From contig NZ_CP045422.1 in the NCBI RefSeq assembly GCF_014926585.1, positions 3,502,001-3,566,000 on the forward strand: 64,000 bases of DNA. The letters are read 5' to 3'. The stretch comes from Devosia beringensis (GTDB lineage Bacteria; Pseudomonadota; Alphaproteobacteria; Rhizobiales; Devosiaceae). Position 1 is the stretch's first letter; each line of letters opens with the position of its first letter. The notes under the pieces were generated by a model. The model was not told the origin of the DNA. It did no database searches and saw only the letters and a program-made list of their open reading frames with translations. The position numbers and the translations under genes are program-made. Positions 36,917-45,506 of this stretch are shown piece by piece.

Positions 36917-37296
36917 TGTATCCATTCCTTCTTGTCGGCGCCGGCGGCGCTATCGGCGCCATGTCGCGCTATGGCATGGGGTCACTCGTTGGCCGGCTCT
37001 GGCCAATGTCTTTCCCGCTTGCCACCCTGCTGGTCAATATCATCGGCTCGATGCTGATGGGCGTGCTGATCGGCCTGTTGGCGCGCTTCATGCCGCCGCA
37101 ACAGGCCGAGTTGCGCCTGTTCGTGGCCGTCGGCGTGCTGGGCGGTTTCACGACATTTTCGTCGTTTTCGCTCGATACCATCGTGCTGATCGAGCGCGGT
37201 GCGCTGCTGCAGGCGGGCTTATATGTGCTGATGTCGGTTGTGCTCTGCCTCATTGGGCTTTATCTCGGGCTTTTGATGACCCGAGGCGTGGCATGA
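36916..37296 (+). CDS. crcB: Fluoride ion channel CrcB/Fluc
   Basis: This 126-residue inner-membrane protein has four predicted transmembrane helices; dual-topology dimers export fluoride. LLVNIIGSMLMG and GGFTTFSSFSLDT are the family signatures that line the pore and the central sodium site. The ATG at 36916 overlaps the rarA stop; a GTG one codon earlier is less likely. There is no room for a fluoride riboswitch upstream, so control is probably that of the operon. Confidence 0.93.
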   Translation: MYPFLLVGAGGAIGAMSRYGMGSLVGRLWPMSFPLATLLVNIIGSMLMGVLIGLLARFMPPQQAELRLFVAVGVLGGFTTFSSFSLDTIVLIERGALLQAGLYVLMSVVLCLIGLYLGLLMTRGVA

Positions 37297-38279
37297 GTGG
37301 CGTACAACAGCGGCAGGTAGAGGGCGACGAAGACGGGATGCGTCTCGATCGCTGGTTTGCCCACCATTTCCCCCAGCTCGGCTTTGGTCGGCTGCAGAAA
37401 CTGATCCGCAATGGCGAGGTCAAGGTCGACAAGGCCAAGGTCACGACCAGCACGCGGCTGTCTCCCGGTCAGGTGGTGCGCATTCCACCGATCGATGATC
37501 CGGGCGTAGTCAAGCCCGTCACCGTCAATGATGACGATGCCCAGTTCATCCGCGACATGATCATGTACGAGGATGACGATATCTATGTGCTCAACAAGCC
37601 GCATGGCCTGGCGGTGCAGGGCGGCACGGGGATGAAGCGGCATCTGGACGGCATGCTCAAGAGCCTGCCCAACAAGAAGGGCGAGCCACCGCGCCTGGTG
37701 CACCGGCTCGACCGCGATACGTCGGGCTGCCTGATCGTGGCCAAGACCAAGCAGGCCGCCAGCCATTTCGGCGAGGTGTTCCGCTCGCGCTCGGCCCGCA
37801 AGATCTACTGGGCTATCGTGGCCGGCAATCCGCATCCGCAGCAGGGCGAGATTTCCTGCTTCCTCGCGCGGCAATCGACCGACGACGGCGAGCAGATGGC
37901 CGTGGTCAAGAATGGCACGCCGGGCGCGCAGCACTCGATGAGCTATTATTCGACCACCGATACGGCCAGCCGGCGCTTTGCCTGGGTGACACTCAAGCCC
38001 GTCACCGGCCGCACGCATCAGCTGCGCGTGCATATGGCGCAGCTGGGCACGCCGATCATCGGGGATCCACGCTATTTCAATATCGAGAACTGGCAGGGCG
38101 CGCCGGGGCTGAGCTATGGCCTGCACCTGCATGCCCGCCGCATTGCCATTCCGCTGCGCAATGGCGAGCGGCTCGATGTGTCGGCGCCGCTGCCGCCGCA
38201 TATGCGGCACAGCTTTGAAACGCTGGGCTTTGATCCTGACCGCTACGATTCCAGCGGGGACCCCGAGGACGGCATATGA
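37293..38279 (+). CDS. rluC: 23S rRNA pseudouridine synthase, RluC family
   Basis: This 328-residue enzyme isomerises specific 23S rRNA uridines to pseudouridine. An N-terminal S4 RNA-binding domain (about residues 16-75) is followed by the catalytic domain with HRLDRDTSGCLIVAKT, which contains the catalytic Asp. KPVTGRTHQLRVHMAQLG is the second family motif. Assignment to RluC rather than RluD rests on overall resemblance. It overlaps both crcB and the next gene by 4 bases. Confidence 0.88.
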   Translation: MSGVQQRQVEGDEDGMRLDRWFAHHFPQLGFGRLQKLIRNGEVKVDKAKVTTSTRLSPGQVVRIPPIDDPGVVKPVTVNDDDAQFIRDMIMYEDDDIYVLNKPHGLAVQGGTGMKRHLDGMLKSLPNKKGEPPRLVHRLDRDTSGCLIVAKTKQAASHFGEVFRSRSARKIYWAIVAGNPHPQQGEISCFLARQSTDDGEQMAVVKNGTPGAQHSMSYYSTTDTASRRFAWVTLKPVTGRTHQLRVHMAQLGTPIIGDPRYFNIENWQGAPGLSYGLHLHARRIAIPLRNGERLDVSAPLPPHMRHSFETLGFDPDRYDSSGDPEDGI

Positions 38280-38938
38280 TCCTTGTCATGTTCGACATGG
38301 ACGGCACGCTGCTCGATACCGAGGCTCTGATCACCGAGCATATGGCGTCGACGTTTCGGACCATTGGCCTGGTCGAGCCGACGCCAGAGCGGTCGCGCCG
38401 GGTGATCGGCCTATCTCTCCCCGTCGCCATGGCGAAGCTGGCCGAGACGGACGACAGAGTGCTCATCGATGGCCTCGTCGAGGCCTATCGCACGCATTAC
38501 CGCGCCTCGGTGCTGGCTGACCAGGGTCGTGAGGGCCTGTTTCCGGGCGCAATCGAGGCGCTGCAGCAGCTCAATGCCCGTGACGATGCCGTGTTGGGCA
38601 TTGCCACCGGCAAGGGCCTCAATGGCGTCCATCGCCTGCTGGCGCTGCACGGTGTGTCGAACTATTTCACCACGCTGCAGACACCCGACCACAATCCGAG
38701 CAAGCCGCATCCGGGCATGCTGGAAACTGCCATGCGCGAGACCGGCATCGGGCCGGAGCAGACGGTGATGATCGGCGACACCACCTTCGATATCGAGATG
38801 GGCGTGGCGGCCGGCTGCAAGACCATCGGCGTCACCTGGGGCTATCACGAACCGCGCGAGCTGATCGCAGTGGGGGCCAGCACCATGATCGATCGCTTTG
38901 ACCAACTGGACGGCGCCATCCGTCAACTCGTGAAGTGA
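38276..38938 (+). CDS. HAD-superfamily (subfamily IA) hydrolase, phosphoglycolate-phosphatase-like
   Basis: This 220-residue protein has HAD motif I FDMDGTLLDT at residues 6-15 with nucleophile Asp7 and acid/base Asp9. Motif II is in LGIATGKGLNG, the motif III Lys in SKPHPGML, and motif IV is MIGDTTFDIEMG. A small-molecule phosphatase role is expected; the substrate is unknown. In related genomes this gene follows rluC, as here. Confidence 0.85.
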   Translation: MILVMFDMDGTLLDTEALITEHMASTFRTIGLVEPTPERSRRVIGLSLPVAMAKLAETDDRVLIDGLVEAYRTHYRASVLADQGREGLFPGAIEALQQLNARDDAVLGIATGKGLNGVHRLLALHGVSNYFTTLQTPDHNPSKPHPGMLETAMRETGIGPEQTVMIGDTTFDIEMGVAAGCKTIGVTWGYHEPRELIAVGASTMIDRFDQLDGAIRQLVK

Positions 38939-38942
38939 AGCC

Positions 38943-39722
38943 ATGCGCGACCAGCTCGACGATATCCAGAAGCACCTCAATGACGGCTACGGAAGGGCGC
39001 AGCACCTCAACAAGGTCGAGCTACCCAAGCGGTTCTACAAGGACGTCGCCGTGGCCCCCGTCGACGGTGGCTTCGGGCTGACGCTGGACGGCAGGCCGGT
39101 CAAGACGCCGGGGCTCAAGATCCCCGTCGTGGTGCCGGTGGCGCCGATTGCCACGGCCATGGCTGGCGAATGGGCGGCGCAGGGCGAGTTCATCAATCCA
39201 GGCACCATGCCCATGGTACGGCTGATCAATTCGGGGGTCGAAAGCGGCGAGACGATCATCCCCGCCTTCCGGGCCGAAATCGTCAAGTTTGCCGCCGGTG
39301 ACCTGTTGCTCTACCGGGCCGACAGTCCGCAGCCGTTGGTGGCAGCGCAGGAGGCACACTGGGACGGGGCGCTGGTGCGGCTTGCCCGCCATTTCGGCGT
39401 CAGCTTCCAGCCCACCTTTGCCATCCAGCACCAGCCGCAGCCGCAGGCGACGCTGGACCGGCTGGCCGAAGTGCTGGAGGGGGAGCAGTTGCTGACGCTG
39501 ACCGCCATGGTGTCGATGACCGGGCTGACCGGTTCGGGGCTGCTGACCCTGGGCTTCTGGCACAAATTGCTGGATGCCGACGCGGTCTGGGCGGCGGCGC
39601 ATGTGGACGAGGATTTCCAGATCAGCCAATGGGGCGAAGACGAGGAAGCCGTGGCGCGGCGGGCGATGCGCCGGGTCGAGTTCGATACGGCCGTCGCCGT
39701 GCTTGAAGCGATGCGCGCCTAA
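38943..39722 (+). CDS. ATP12-family chaperone for F1-ATPase assembly
   Basis: This 259-residue protein belongs to the ATP12 family, which in mitochondria binds the F1 alpha subunit before hexamer assembly. Alphaproteobacteria keep homologues. KRFYKDVAVAPVDGGFGLTL, LDGRPVKTPGL, then EWAAQGEFINPGTMPMVRL are the conserved segments, and ALTGSGLL-like helices occupy the C-terminal half. It lies 4 bp after the HAD gene and converges on folK with a 4-base overlap. Confidence 0.9.
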   Translation: MRDQLDDIQKHLNDGYGRAQHLNKVELPKRFYKDVAVAPVDGGFGLTLDGRPVKTPGLKIPVVVPVAPIATAMAGEWAAQGEFINPGTMPMVRLINSGVESGETIIPAFRAEIVKFAAGDLLLYRADSPQPLVAAQEAHWDGALVRLARHFGVSFQPTFAIQHQPQPQATLDRLAEVLEGEQLLTLTAMVSMTGLTGSGLLTLGFWHKLLDADAVWAAAHVDEDFQISQWGEDEEAVARRAMRRVEFDTAVAVLEAMRA

Positions 39723-40162
39723 GCCAGATTCTGGCCGGTGGCCATGACCCAGGCCACGGTGTCCGGAGCGATTTCGGCCAGCGGTACGGTGACGAAGTCG
39801 CGCTCATGGGCATGCGGGTGGGGCAGAGTCAGGCGCGGGGATTTCAGCACCAGCCGATCATAGGCGATGATGTCGATATCGATCAGGCGCGGGCCCCAGA
39901 CCTCCTTGCGGACGCGGCCCATGGCCAGCTCAATGCCCAAGAGAACATCAAGCAGATCAATGGGTTCGAGGCTGGTTTCAACCGTGATCGCCATATTGGC
40001 GAAGTCGGGCTGATCGGTCTTGCCCCAGGGGGCCGTGGTCAGCACGGATGACTGCGCGGTGACGGTGATAGCGGGATGATCGGCAATCGCCTGTACCGCC
40101 TGGGCGAGCTGGGCACGCGGATCGCCGATATTGGCGCCGAGACTGAGCCAGGCGGTCGCCAT
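39719..40162 (-). CDS. folK: 2-amino-4-hydroxy-6-hydroxymethyldihydropteridine pyrophosphokinase
   Basis: This 147-residue enzyme transfers pyrophosphate from ATP to the pterin alcohol, the step before dihydropteroate synthase. LSLGANIGDPRAQL at the N-terminus and GPRLIDIDIIAYD with metal-binding Asp residues are the family signatures, and LPHPHAHERDFV closes the active site. Its start overlaps the folB stop by one base. Confidence 0.95.
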   Translation of the reverse strand: MATAWLSLGANIGDPRAQLAQAVQAIADHPAITVTAQSSVLTTAPWGKTDQPDFANMAITVETSLEPIDLLDVLLGIELAMGRVRKEVWGPRLIDIDIIAYDRLVLKSPRLTLPHPHAHERDFVTVPLAEIAPDTVAWVMATGQNLA

Positions 40163-40548
40163 TATGCTGGCTTCCGCTGGCGATGCAGTTCGATGGCAGC
40201 CTCGCCACGCACCATGGCAATGGGTGCCTCGGGCTTGCGCAGGCGGATGGTGATCCAGCTGACGCCTGGAAAGGCAGCGAACAAGTCATTGACGATATTG
40301 CCGGCCACGGCCTCGAGCAGTTTCATGCGGCGGGTTTCGAAGGCGGCTTTGACCACATCATAGATATCGGCATAGGAAATGCTGTCGCCCAGACGGTCGC
40401 TGGCGGCGGCGGCCGCCAGATCGGTGCCCAGTTCGAGATCGATGAAGAATCGCTGGCCGAGCTTCTCCTCCTCGGCGAAGACGCCGTGATAGCCGTAAAA
40501 GCCCAGATCTTTCAGGATGATACGGTCGCCCGTATAGGCATCGGCCAT
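40162..40548 (-). CDS. folB: Dihydroneopterin aldolase
   Basis: This 128-residue enzyme converts dihydroneopterin to hydroxymethyl-dihydropterin and glycolaldehyde. The start at 40548 (MADAYTGDRIILKDLGFYGY) sits 4 bases after the folP stop; an earlier in-frame start would run into folP. GFYGYHGVFAEEEKLGQRFFI and the Lys in IRLRKPEAPI are typical. Confidence 0.93.
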   Translation of the reverse strand: MADAYTGDRIILKDLGFYGYHGVFAEEEKLGQRFFIDLELGTDLAAAAASDRLGDSISYADIYDVVKAAFETRRMKLLEAVAGNIVNDLFAAFPGVSWITIRLRKPEAPIAMVRGEAAIELHRQRKPA

Positions 40549-40552
40549 TGTT

Positions 40553-41421
<869 letters not shown>

Positions 41422-41422
<1 letters not shown>

Positions 41423-43191
41423 CAGAACGGCCAGACCAGCATCAGCATGGGCACGGCCACGATCACCACGATGATCGAGAGCGGCAGGCCCAGTCGCCAG
41501 TAATCGCCGAACTTGTAGCCGCCCGGACCCATGACCAGCGTGTTGCACTGGTGCCCGATGGGGGTGAGGAAGTCGCAACCGGCGCCGATGGCCACAGCCA
41601 GCAGAAAGGCCTCCGGCTGGTAGCCCAGATCGGTAGCGAAGGTGGCGGCGATCGGCGCCATGACCAGCACGGTGGCGGCATTGTTGAGGAAGGGGGTCAC
41701 GGCCATGGCCGCAACCATGATCAAAGCCAGGGCGCCCCAACCTGGCAGGACGCTGGCGGTGGCGGACAACCAGTTGGCAATAACGTCGGTGCCGCCGGTG
41801 CTCTGTAGGCTATCGGCCACCGGGATCAGGCAGGCCAGCATGATCAGGATGGGCGCGTCGAGCTGGGAATAGACGTCGCGCAGCGGTACGGCGCGGCTGA
41901 GCACCATGGCCACGGCGGCGGCGAAGAAGGCCGGGGCAACCGGCACGAAGCCGAGCGCCGTGGCGCCCATGGCCACGGCCAGGATGGCCAGCGGCAGCAG
42001 GCCATTGCGGATGCTGCCCAGGCGCAGGCCGCGCTCGACCAGCGGCAGGCAATCCCATTCGCGCAGCAGTTCGGGCAGGCGGTTGATATGGCCCTGGATG
42101 AGGATCACGTCGCCGTTCTGGAAGCGGATCTGGCCGAGCCGCTCGGTGAAGCGTTCGTCGCGGCGGCTCACGGCCAGCAGGTTGATGCCGGTGCGGTCGA
42201 ACAGGGTCAGTTCCTGCGCGGTGGCGCCGATCAGGCCCGAGCTTTCGCCGATCACGGCCTCGATGACGCCAAAATCGGCAGCGTCCTTGGTGGCCTCGCC
42301 GCGGCGCTCGGAAAACACCATGCCGGACTGGTTGACCATCTTGTCGAGGGCATCGGGCTCGCCGGCAATCAGCAGGATGTCGCCAGCCCGCAGCTTGGCA
42401 TCAGGCAATGGCGTGCGGGTGCGGCCGCCGGTACCCATGATGCGGGTCACCATGCCCCGGCCGTCGGCCAGCGCCTGGATTTCGCCGATGGTGCGGCCGA
42501 TGGCGGAGGAGTCCTCGGTGACGCGCGCTTCGGTGGTGTAGTTCTTGATGTCGACAGCGCTGTCCATGCCCTGGGACTCGCGCTTGCGTTCGGGCAGCAG
42601 CTTGTAGAACAGGGCCAGGAAGATCAGGCCCACTACGGTCAGGGCCAGGCCGACCGGGGTATAGTCGAACATGGTGAAGGCGTTGCCGGTCAGCTCCATG
42701 CGCACGCGCGAGACGATGATATTGGGCGAGGTGCCGATCTGGGTCATCAAGCCGCCCAGCAGCGAGGCAAAGGCCATCGGCATCAGGAACAGCGAGGGCG
42801 ACACGCCTGAGCGGCGCGCCATCTGGAAGGCGATAGGCATCATGATGGCCAAAGCGCCGATATTCTTGATGAAGGCGCTGAGCACGGCGACCACAACGAC
42901 CAGCAGAATCAGCTGACCACGCGGGCCTGTCAGGTTGGGCGCAAAGCGGCGCACCGCTACTTCCATGATGCCCGAGCGCGATACGGCGGCGCTGACCACC
43001 AGGGCACTGCCGACGATGATGACGATGTCATCGGCAAAGCCGGTAAAGGCCTCGCCGGGGGCGACAACGCCCAAAGCCAGCCCGGCCAGCAGGGCACAAA
43101 CGGCGACCACGTCATAGCGCCAGCGGCCCCAGATGAAGGCCACCATCATCGCGCCAATCAACAGGAAGGCCAGAATTTGCGGAAGGGTCAT
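41422..43191 (-). CDS. SLC13/DASS-family transporter with two TrkA-C (RCK_C) domains
   Basis: This 589-residue inner-membrane protein has two hydrophobic halves separated by a soluble region. The soluble part (about residues 205-385) holds two RCK_C-like modules, visible as LRAGDILLIAGEPDAL and FQNGDVILIQGHINRL. Conserved membrane hairpin motifs are LMTQIGTSPNIIV and NNAATVLVMAPIA, the sodium/anion-binding clamshell motifs. A divalent anion such as sulfate or a dicarboxylate is the likely substrate, but which one cannot be told. It heads an operon with folP-folB-folK. Confidence 0.87.
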
Positions 43192-43251
43192 GAAGTTCCT
43201 GTCAGACAGTCAAACGGCTCCCAACACACCTCAGAGCCGGTCCGGAGACAA

Positions 43252-43280
43252 GGGACAAAATCGACATGCCTGCTTATAAA
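43252..43280 (+). promoter_or_regulatory. Weak candidate promoter for the phosphotriesterase-family gene
   Basis: GGGACA at 43252-43257 and TATAAA at 43275-43280 are 17 bases apart in the divergent intergenic region. The -10 is good; the -35 is poor. Confidence 0.3.
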
Positions 43281-43317
43281 GACGGGAACCGAATGCAATT
43301 TCGAGGGAAGAATCGAC

Positions 43318-44238
43318 ATGCAGGACAGAAGGCTTTTCACCACTCTGGGACCGCTGCGCCGCGACCAGCTCGGCATGATCCTGCCGCATGAGCACGTCTT
43401 CGTCGATCTGCGCACGCCCGACCAGCCCGGCTATGGGCAGGCCGAGGCCAAAGACGTGGTGGCGCTGATGGCGCCGCAGATCGAGGCGATCAAGGCGCAG
43501 GGCATCACCGCGCTAGTGGAATGCTCCACCGGCGGGGTGGGGCTGCGGGTCGATCTGGACCTCGCCGTGTCACAAGCCACCGGCTTTCCCATTGTGGTGC
43601 CGACGGGCAATTATCGCGAACCGTGGATTCCCGACTGGGTGCGCGCAGCCAGCGAGTCCGAACTCGAGGCGCATATGCTGGCGGAACTGACGACGGGCGT
43701 CGGGGACACCGGCGTGATCGCGGCCTGGATCAAGGTCAGCGCCGGCGATGACGGCATTACCCCCCTTGAGGCGAAAATCCTGCGGGCAGCGGCCCGGGCG
43801 GCCAAGGAATGCAATGCGGTGATCGGCTCGCACACGATCAAGGGTCGCGTGGTGATGGACCAGCTCGATATCATCGAGGAAGCCGGCTACACGGCCAGAA
43901 GGTTCATTTCCATCCACACGCAGGCAGAGCCCGATTTCGCCCTGCACCAGGCGGTGGCGGCACGCGGTGCCTGGATCGAATATGATCATGTCGGGCGCGA
44001 ACCGGATGACGAGGTCGTGGCCCTGATTCTCAAGGCGCTGGAAGCAGGGCTCGGCAACCAGTTGCTGCTCAGCCACGATCTGGGCTGGTATGATCCGGCC
44101 CAGCCCGGCGGCGGGACGCCTCGGCCCTATACCCATCTGGTCGATAGCGTGCTGCCCAAGCTGCGGGCCGCGGGCGTGGACGAAGCGATGATCGTGCAGT
44201 TGACCGAGACCAACCCGTTCGAGGCCTTTGCGCGATAG
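43318..44238 (+). CDS. Phosphotriesterase-family metal-dependent hydrolase
   Basis: The ATG at 43318 (MQDRRLFTTLGPLRRDQLGM) has GAGGGAAG upstream and gives 306 residues. The amidohydrolase-fold metal ligands are seen in order: H24 and H26 (LPHEHVF), the bridging Lys in AAWIKVSAG, His in VIGSHTIKG, His in ISIHTQAEPDF, and Asp in LLSHDLGWYDP. Members include lactonases and Php-like proteins; true organophosphate hydrolysis is rare. The substrate is unknown. It diverges from the transporter-folate operon. Confidence 0.88.
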   Translation: MQDRRLFTTLGPLRRDQLGMILPHEHVFVDLRTPDQPGYGQAEAKDVVALMAPQIEAIKAQGITALVECSTGGVGLRVDLDLAVSQATGFPIVVPTGNYREPWIPDWVRAASESELEAHMLAELTTGVGDTGVIAAWIKVSAGDDGITPLEAKILRAAARAAKECNAVIGSHTIKGRVVMDQLDIIEEAGYTARRFISIHTQAEPDFALHQAVAARGAWIEYDHVGREPDDEVVALILKALEAGLGNQLLLSHDLGWYDPAQPGGGTPRPYTHLVDSVLPKLRAAGVDEAMIVQLTETNPFEAFAR

Positions 44239-44253
44239 ATTTCCTCCACCTGA

Positions 44254-44265
44254 CCTCCCCCTGAG
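44254..44265. repeat. Half of the palindromic target repeat, on the transposase 3' side of the IS110 element
   Basis: CCTCCCCCTGAG on the + strand is one arm and the centre of a CCTCCCCCT-type palindrome. The other arm lies on the far side of the element at 45415-45423. The flanking CCACCTGA matches, in reverse orientation, the TAGGTGG tail of the intact copy at 45471. Confidence 0.7.
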
Positions 44266-44280
44266 CAACCGTGTTTGCGG

Positions 44281-45223
44281 TCAAGCTGTGTTGGTGTGCC
44301 AGGGGGTGTTGTTGGCAAGGACGGCATTGGCTGTCGTGATGAGTTTGCGCATGGCGGCGACGATGGCGAGCTTTCCCGGTTTGCCCTGGGCGCGCAGCCT
44401 TTTGTAGAAGTCGCGGATGGGCGGGTTAGCACGGATGGCCGACAGGGTGGCCATATAGAGAGCGCAGCGCACCGAGAGGCGTCCGCCGGCGATATGGGCC
44501 TGGCCGCGCATCTCACCACTATCGCGGTTGAAGGGGGCGACTCCGGCCAAGGCGGCCGCCTGCTTGTTGCCGATGCCGCCCAGCTCGGGCATTTCGGCCA
44601 GCAGCACGGCGGCCGTAGTCTGGCCGATGCCGGGGATGGTGGTGAGTAGTTCGGCCCGGCGCCGTAGCGTCGCATCGCTATCGATCTGGCGGGTAATGGC
44701 CCGATCCATCTCGCCGATCTGGCTGCTCAAGAAGCCTATATGAGCATCGATGCTGGCTTGCGCCAGCGCAGCTTCAGGGTGCTCGCGACGCTGCTTTTCC
44801 ATGGCCAGCATATCCACCATCTGGCGGCGCCGGCGCACCAGATCGGCCATTTCCACGGCATTTGGATCGTAGAGGGGGGTCGGGATCTGGGTGCATCAGG
44901 TGAGCGAAGCGCAGGATCGCCGCGGCGTCAATCGCATCGGTCTTGGCCAGCAGCCCGTCGGCCCGAGCCAGATCGCGCACCCGGCGCGGGTTAATCGTGC
45001 TCAGCGCGATGCCATGCTGGCTGAGCGAGCGGGCCATCAGCCGCGTATAGCTGCCGGTGGCCTCACAGACCAGATGGGGCCGGGTCAGGCTGGAGATCTT
45101 TTGCACCAACCGAGCCATGCCAGCCGGATTATTGGACACGCGCAACCTGCTCGAGCCGGTGATGGCCAGATCCAGGTGCTTCTTGGAGACGTCGACACCA
45201 ACATAGTCTGGGGAAAAAATCAT
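44281..45223 (-). pseudogene. IS110-family transposase, split by a +1 frameshift
   Basis: The N-terminal part starts at ATG 45223 (MIFSPDYVGVDVSKKHLDLA) and holds the DEDD catalytic residues: Asp in GVDVSK, Glu in VCEATGSY and two Asp in KTDAIDA. The C-terminal part, in another frame, holds the Tnp_20 domain with TTIPGIGQTTAAVLLAEMP and the nucleophile Ser in FNRDSGEMRG. The frames join at a run of six C (minus strand, 44879-44874); five C would restore one protein of about 314 residues. This is probably a one-base insertion, either real or a sequencing error. Programmed frameshifting is not usual in this family. Confidence 0.85.
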
Positions 45224-45230
45224 GATCGCT

Positions 45231-45398
45231 CTGCCTTGTATGCGGGCATGTCGCCCAACCAACCGTTCGAGACAGTCAAGATGGGCCGGACGCGTCTGCT
45301 CAGGGGCGAGCTTGCTGGCTCTTGGGGGACACACGCTATCCAGCCCGGGAGCCCGGTAAACCCAAAGCTCCCAGGCCGATCATCGCCAATCACGGCCT
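45231..45398 (-). ncRNA. Candidate IS110 bridge RNA
   Basis: On the minus strand the non-coding end folds into a 5' stem (AGGCCG/CGGCCT), a GGGAGC/GCTCCC hairpin and two internal loops. The target loop (45336-45292) carries TCCCCC, then a GAGC/GCTC tip hairpin, then CCCCTGAG. The first equals the left half of the insertion target and the second is complementary to its right half plus core. The donor loop (45275-45231), closed by CTGTCT/AGGCAG, carries ACGGTTG, a GGGC/GCCC tip hairpin and CATACAAGG. The first equals the right element end and the second is complementary to the left end. Transcript ends are approximate. Confidence 0.75.
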
Positions 45399-45414
45399 CC
45401 AAGCAAACATACAA

Positions 45415-45423
45415 AGGGGGAGG
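45415..45423. repeat. Other half of the palindromic target repeat
   Basis: AGGGGGAGG on the + strand is the second arm of the interrupted palindrome. With 44254-44265 it rebuilds CCTCCCCCTGAGGGGGAGG with one copy of the AG core. Confidence 0.7.
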
Positions 45424-45470
45424 GACCGTGTGGTGGGTGTGGCGTGTTCGTGCCAAATACGCGATCTGTT

Positions 45471-45501
45471 CCTCCCCCTTCAGGGGGAGGCTAGGTGGGG
45501 G
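45471..45501 (+). repeat. Intact CCTCCCCCT-type palindromic repeat
   Basis: CCTCCCCCTTCAGGGGGAGG (9-bp arms, 2-base centre) followed by CTAGGTGGGGG lies just after the AraC gene stop. It is in inverted orientation to the copy that holds the IS110 element. It may also act as a transcript-end hairpin. It looks like a dispersed intergenic repeat; copies elsewhere in the genome cannot be seen here. Confidence 0.6.
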
Positions 45502-45506
45502 TAGCA

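Larger units (their letters stand above)
44264..45416 (-). mobile_element. IS110-family insertion sequence (IS110/IS621-type, bridge-RNA guided)
   Basis: The element is about 1.15 kb and carries one frameshifted DEDD transposase gene plus about 190 bases of non-coding sequence upstream of it. The ends were read from the target: both boundaries carry the dinucleotide CT (minus strand; 44265-44264 and 45416-45415). Deleting the element with one CT joins the flanks into CCTCCCCCTCAGGGGGAGG, a perfect palindrome. As usual for IS110 there are no terminal inverted repeats. The right end reads ACGGTTG before the core and the left end TTGTATG after it. Exact ends are inferred. Confidence 0.8.

Noticed and set aside
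41423-41740. N-terminal extension of FolP by 106 residues
   Set aside because: The extra stretch lies in another frame of the transporter gene, is Arg/His/Gly-rich and has no family resemblance; MHSSHTITLPG at 41422 is a normal FolP start.
44281-45334. Programmed ribosomal frameshifting of the IS110 transposase
   Set aside because: IS110 transposases are normally made from one frame; the junction is a bare C6 run without a clear stimulatory structure, so an indel or sequencing error is more likely.
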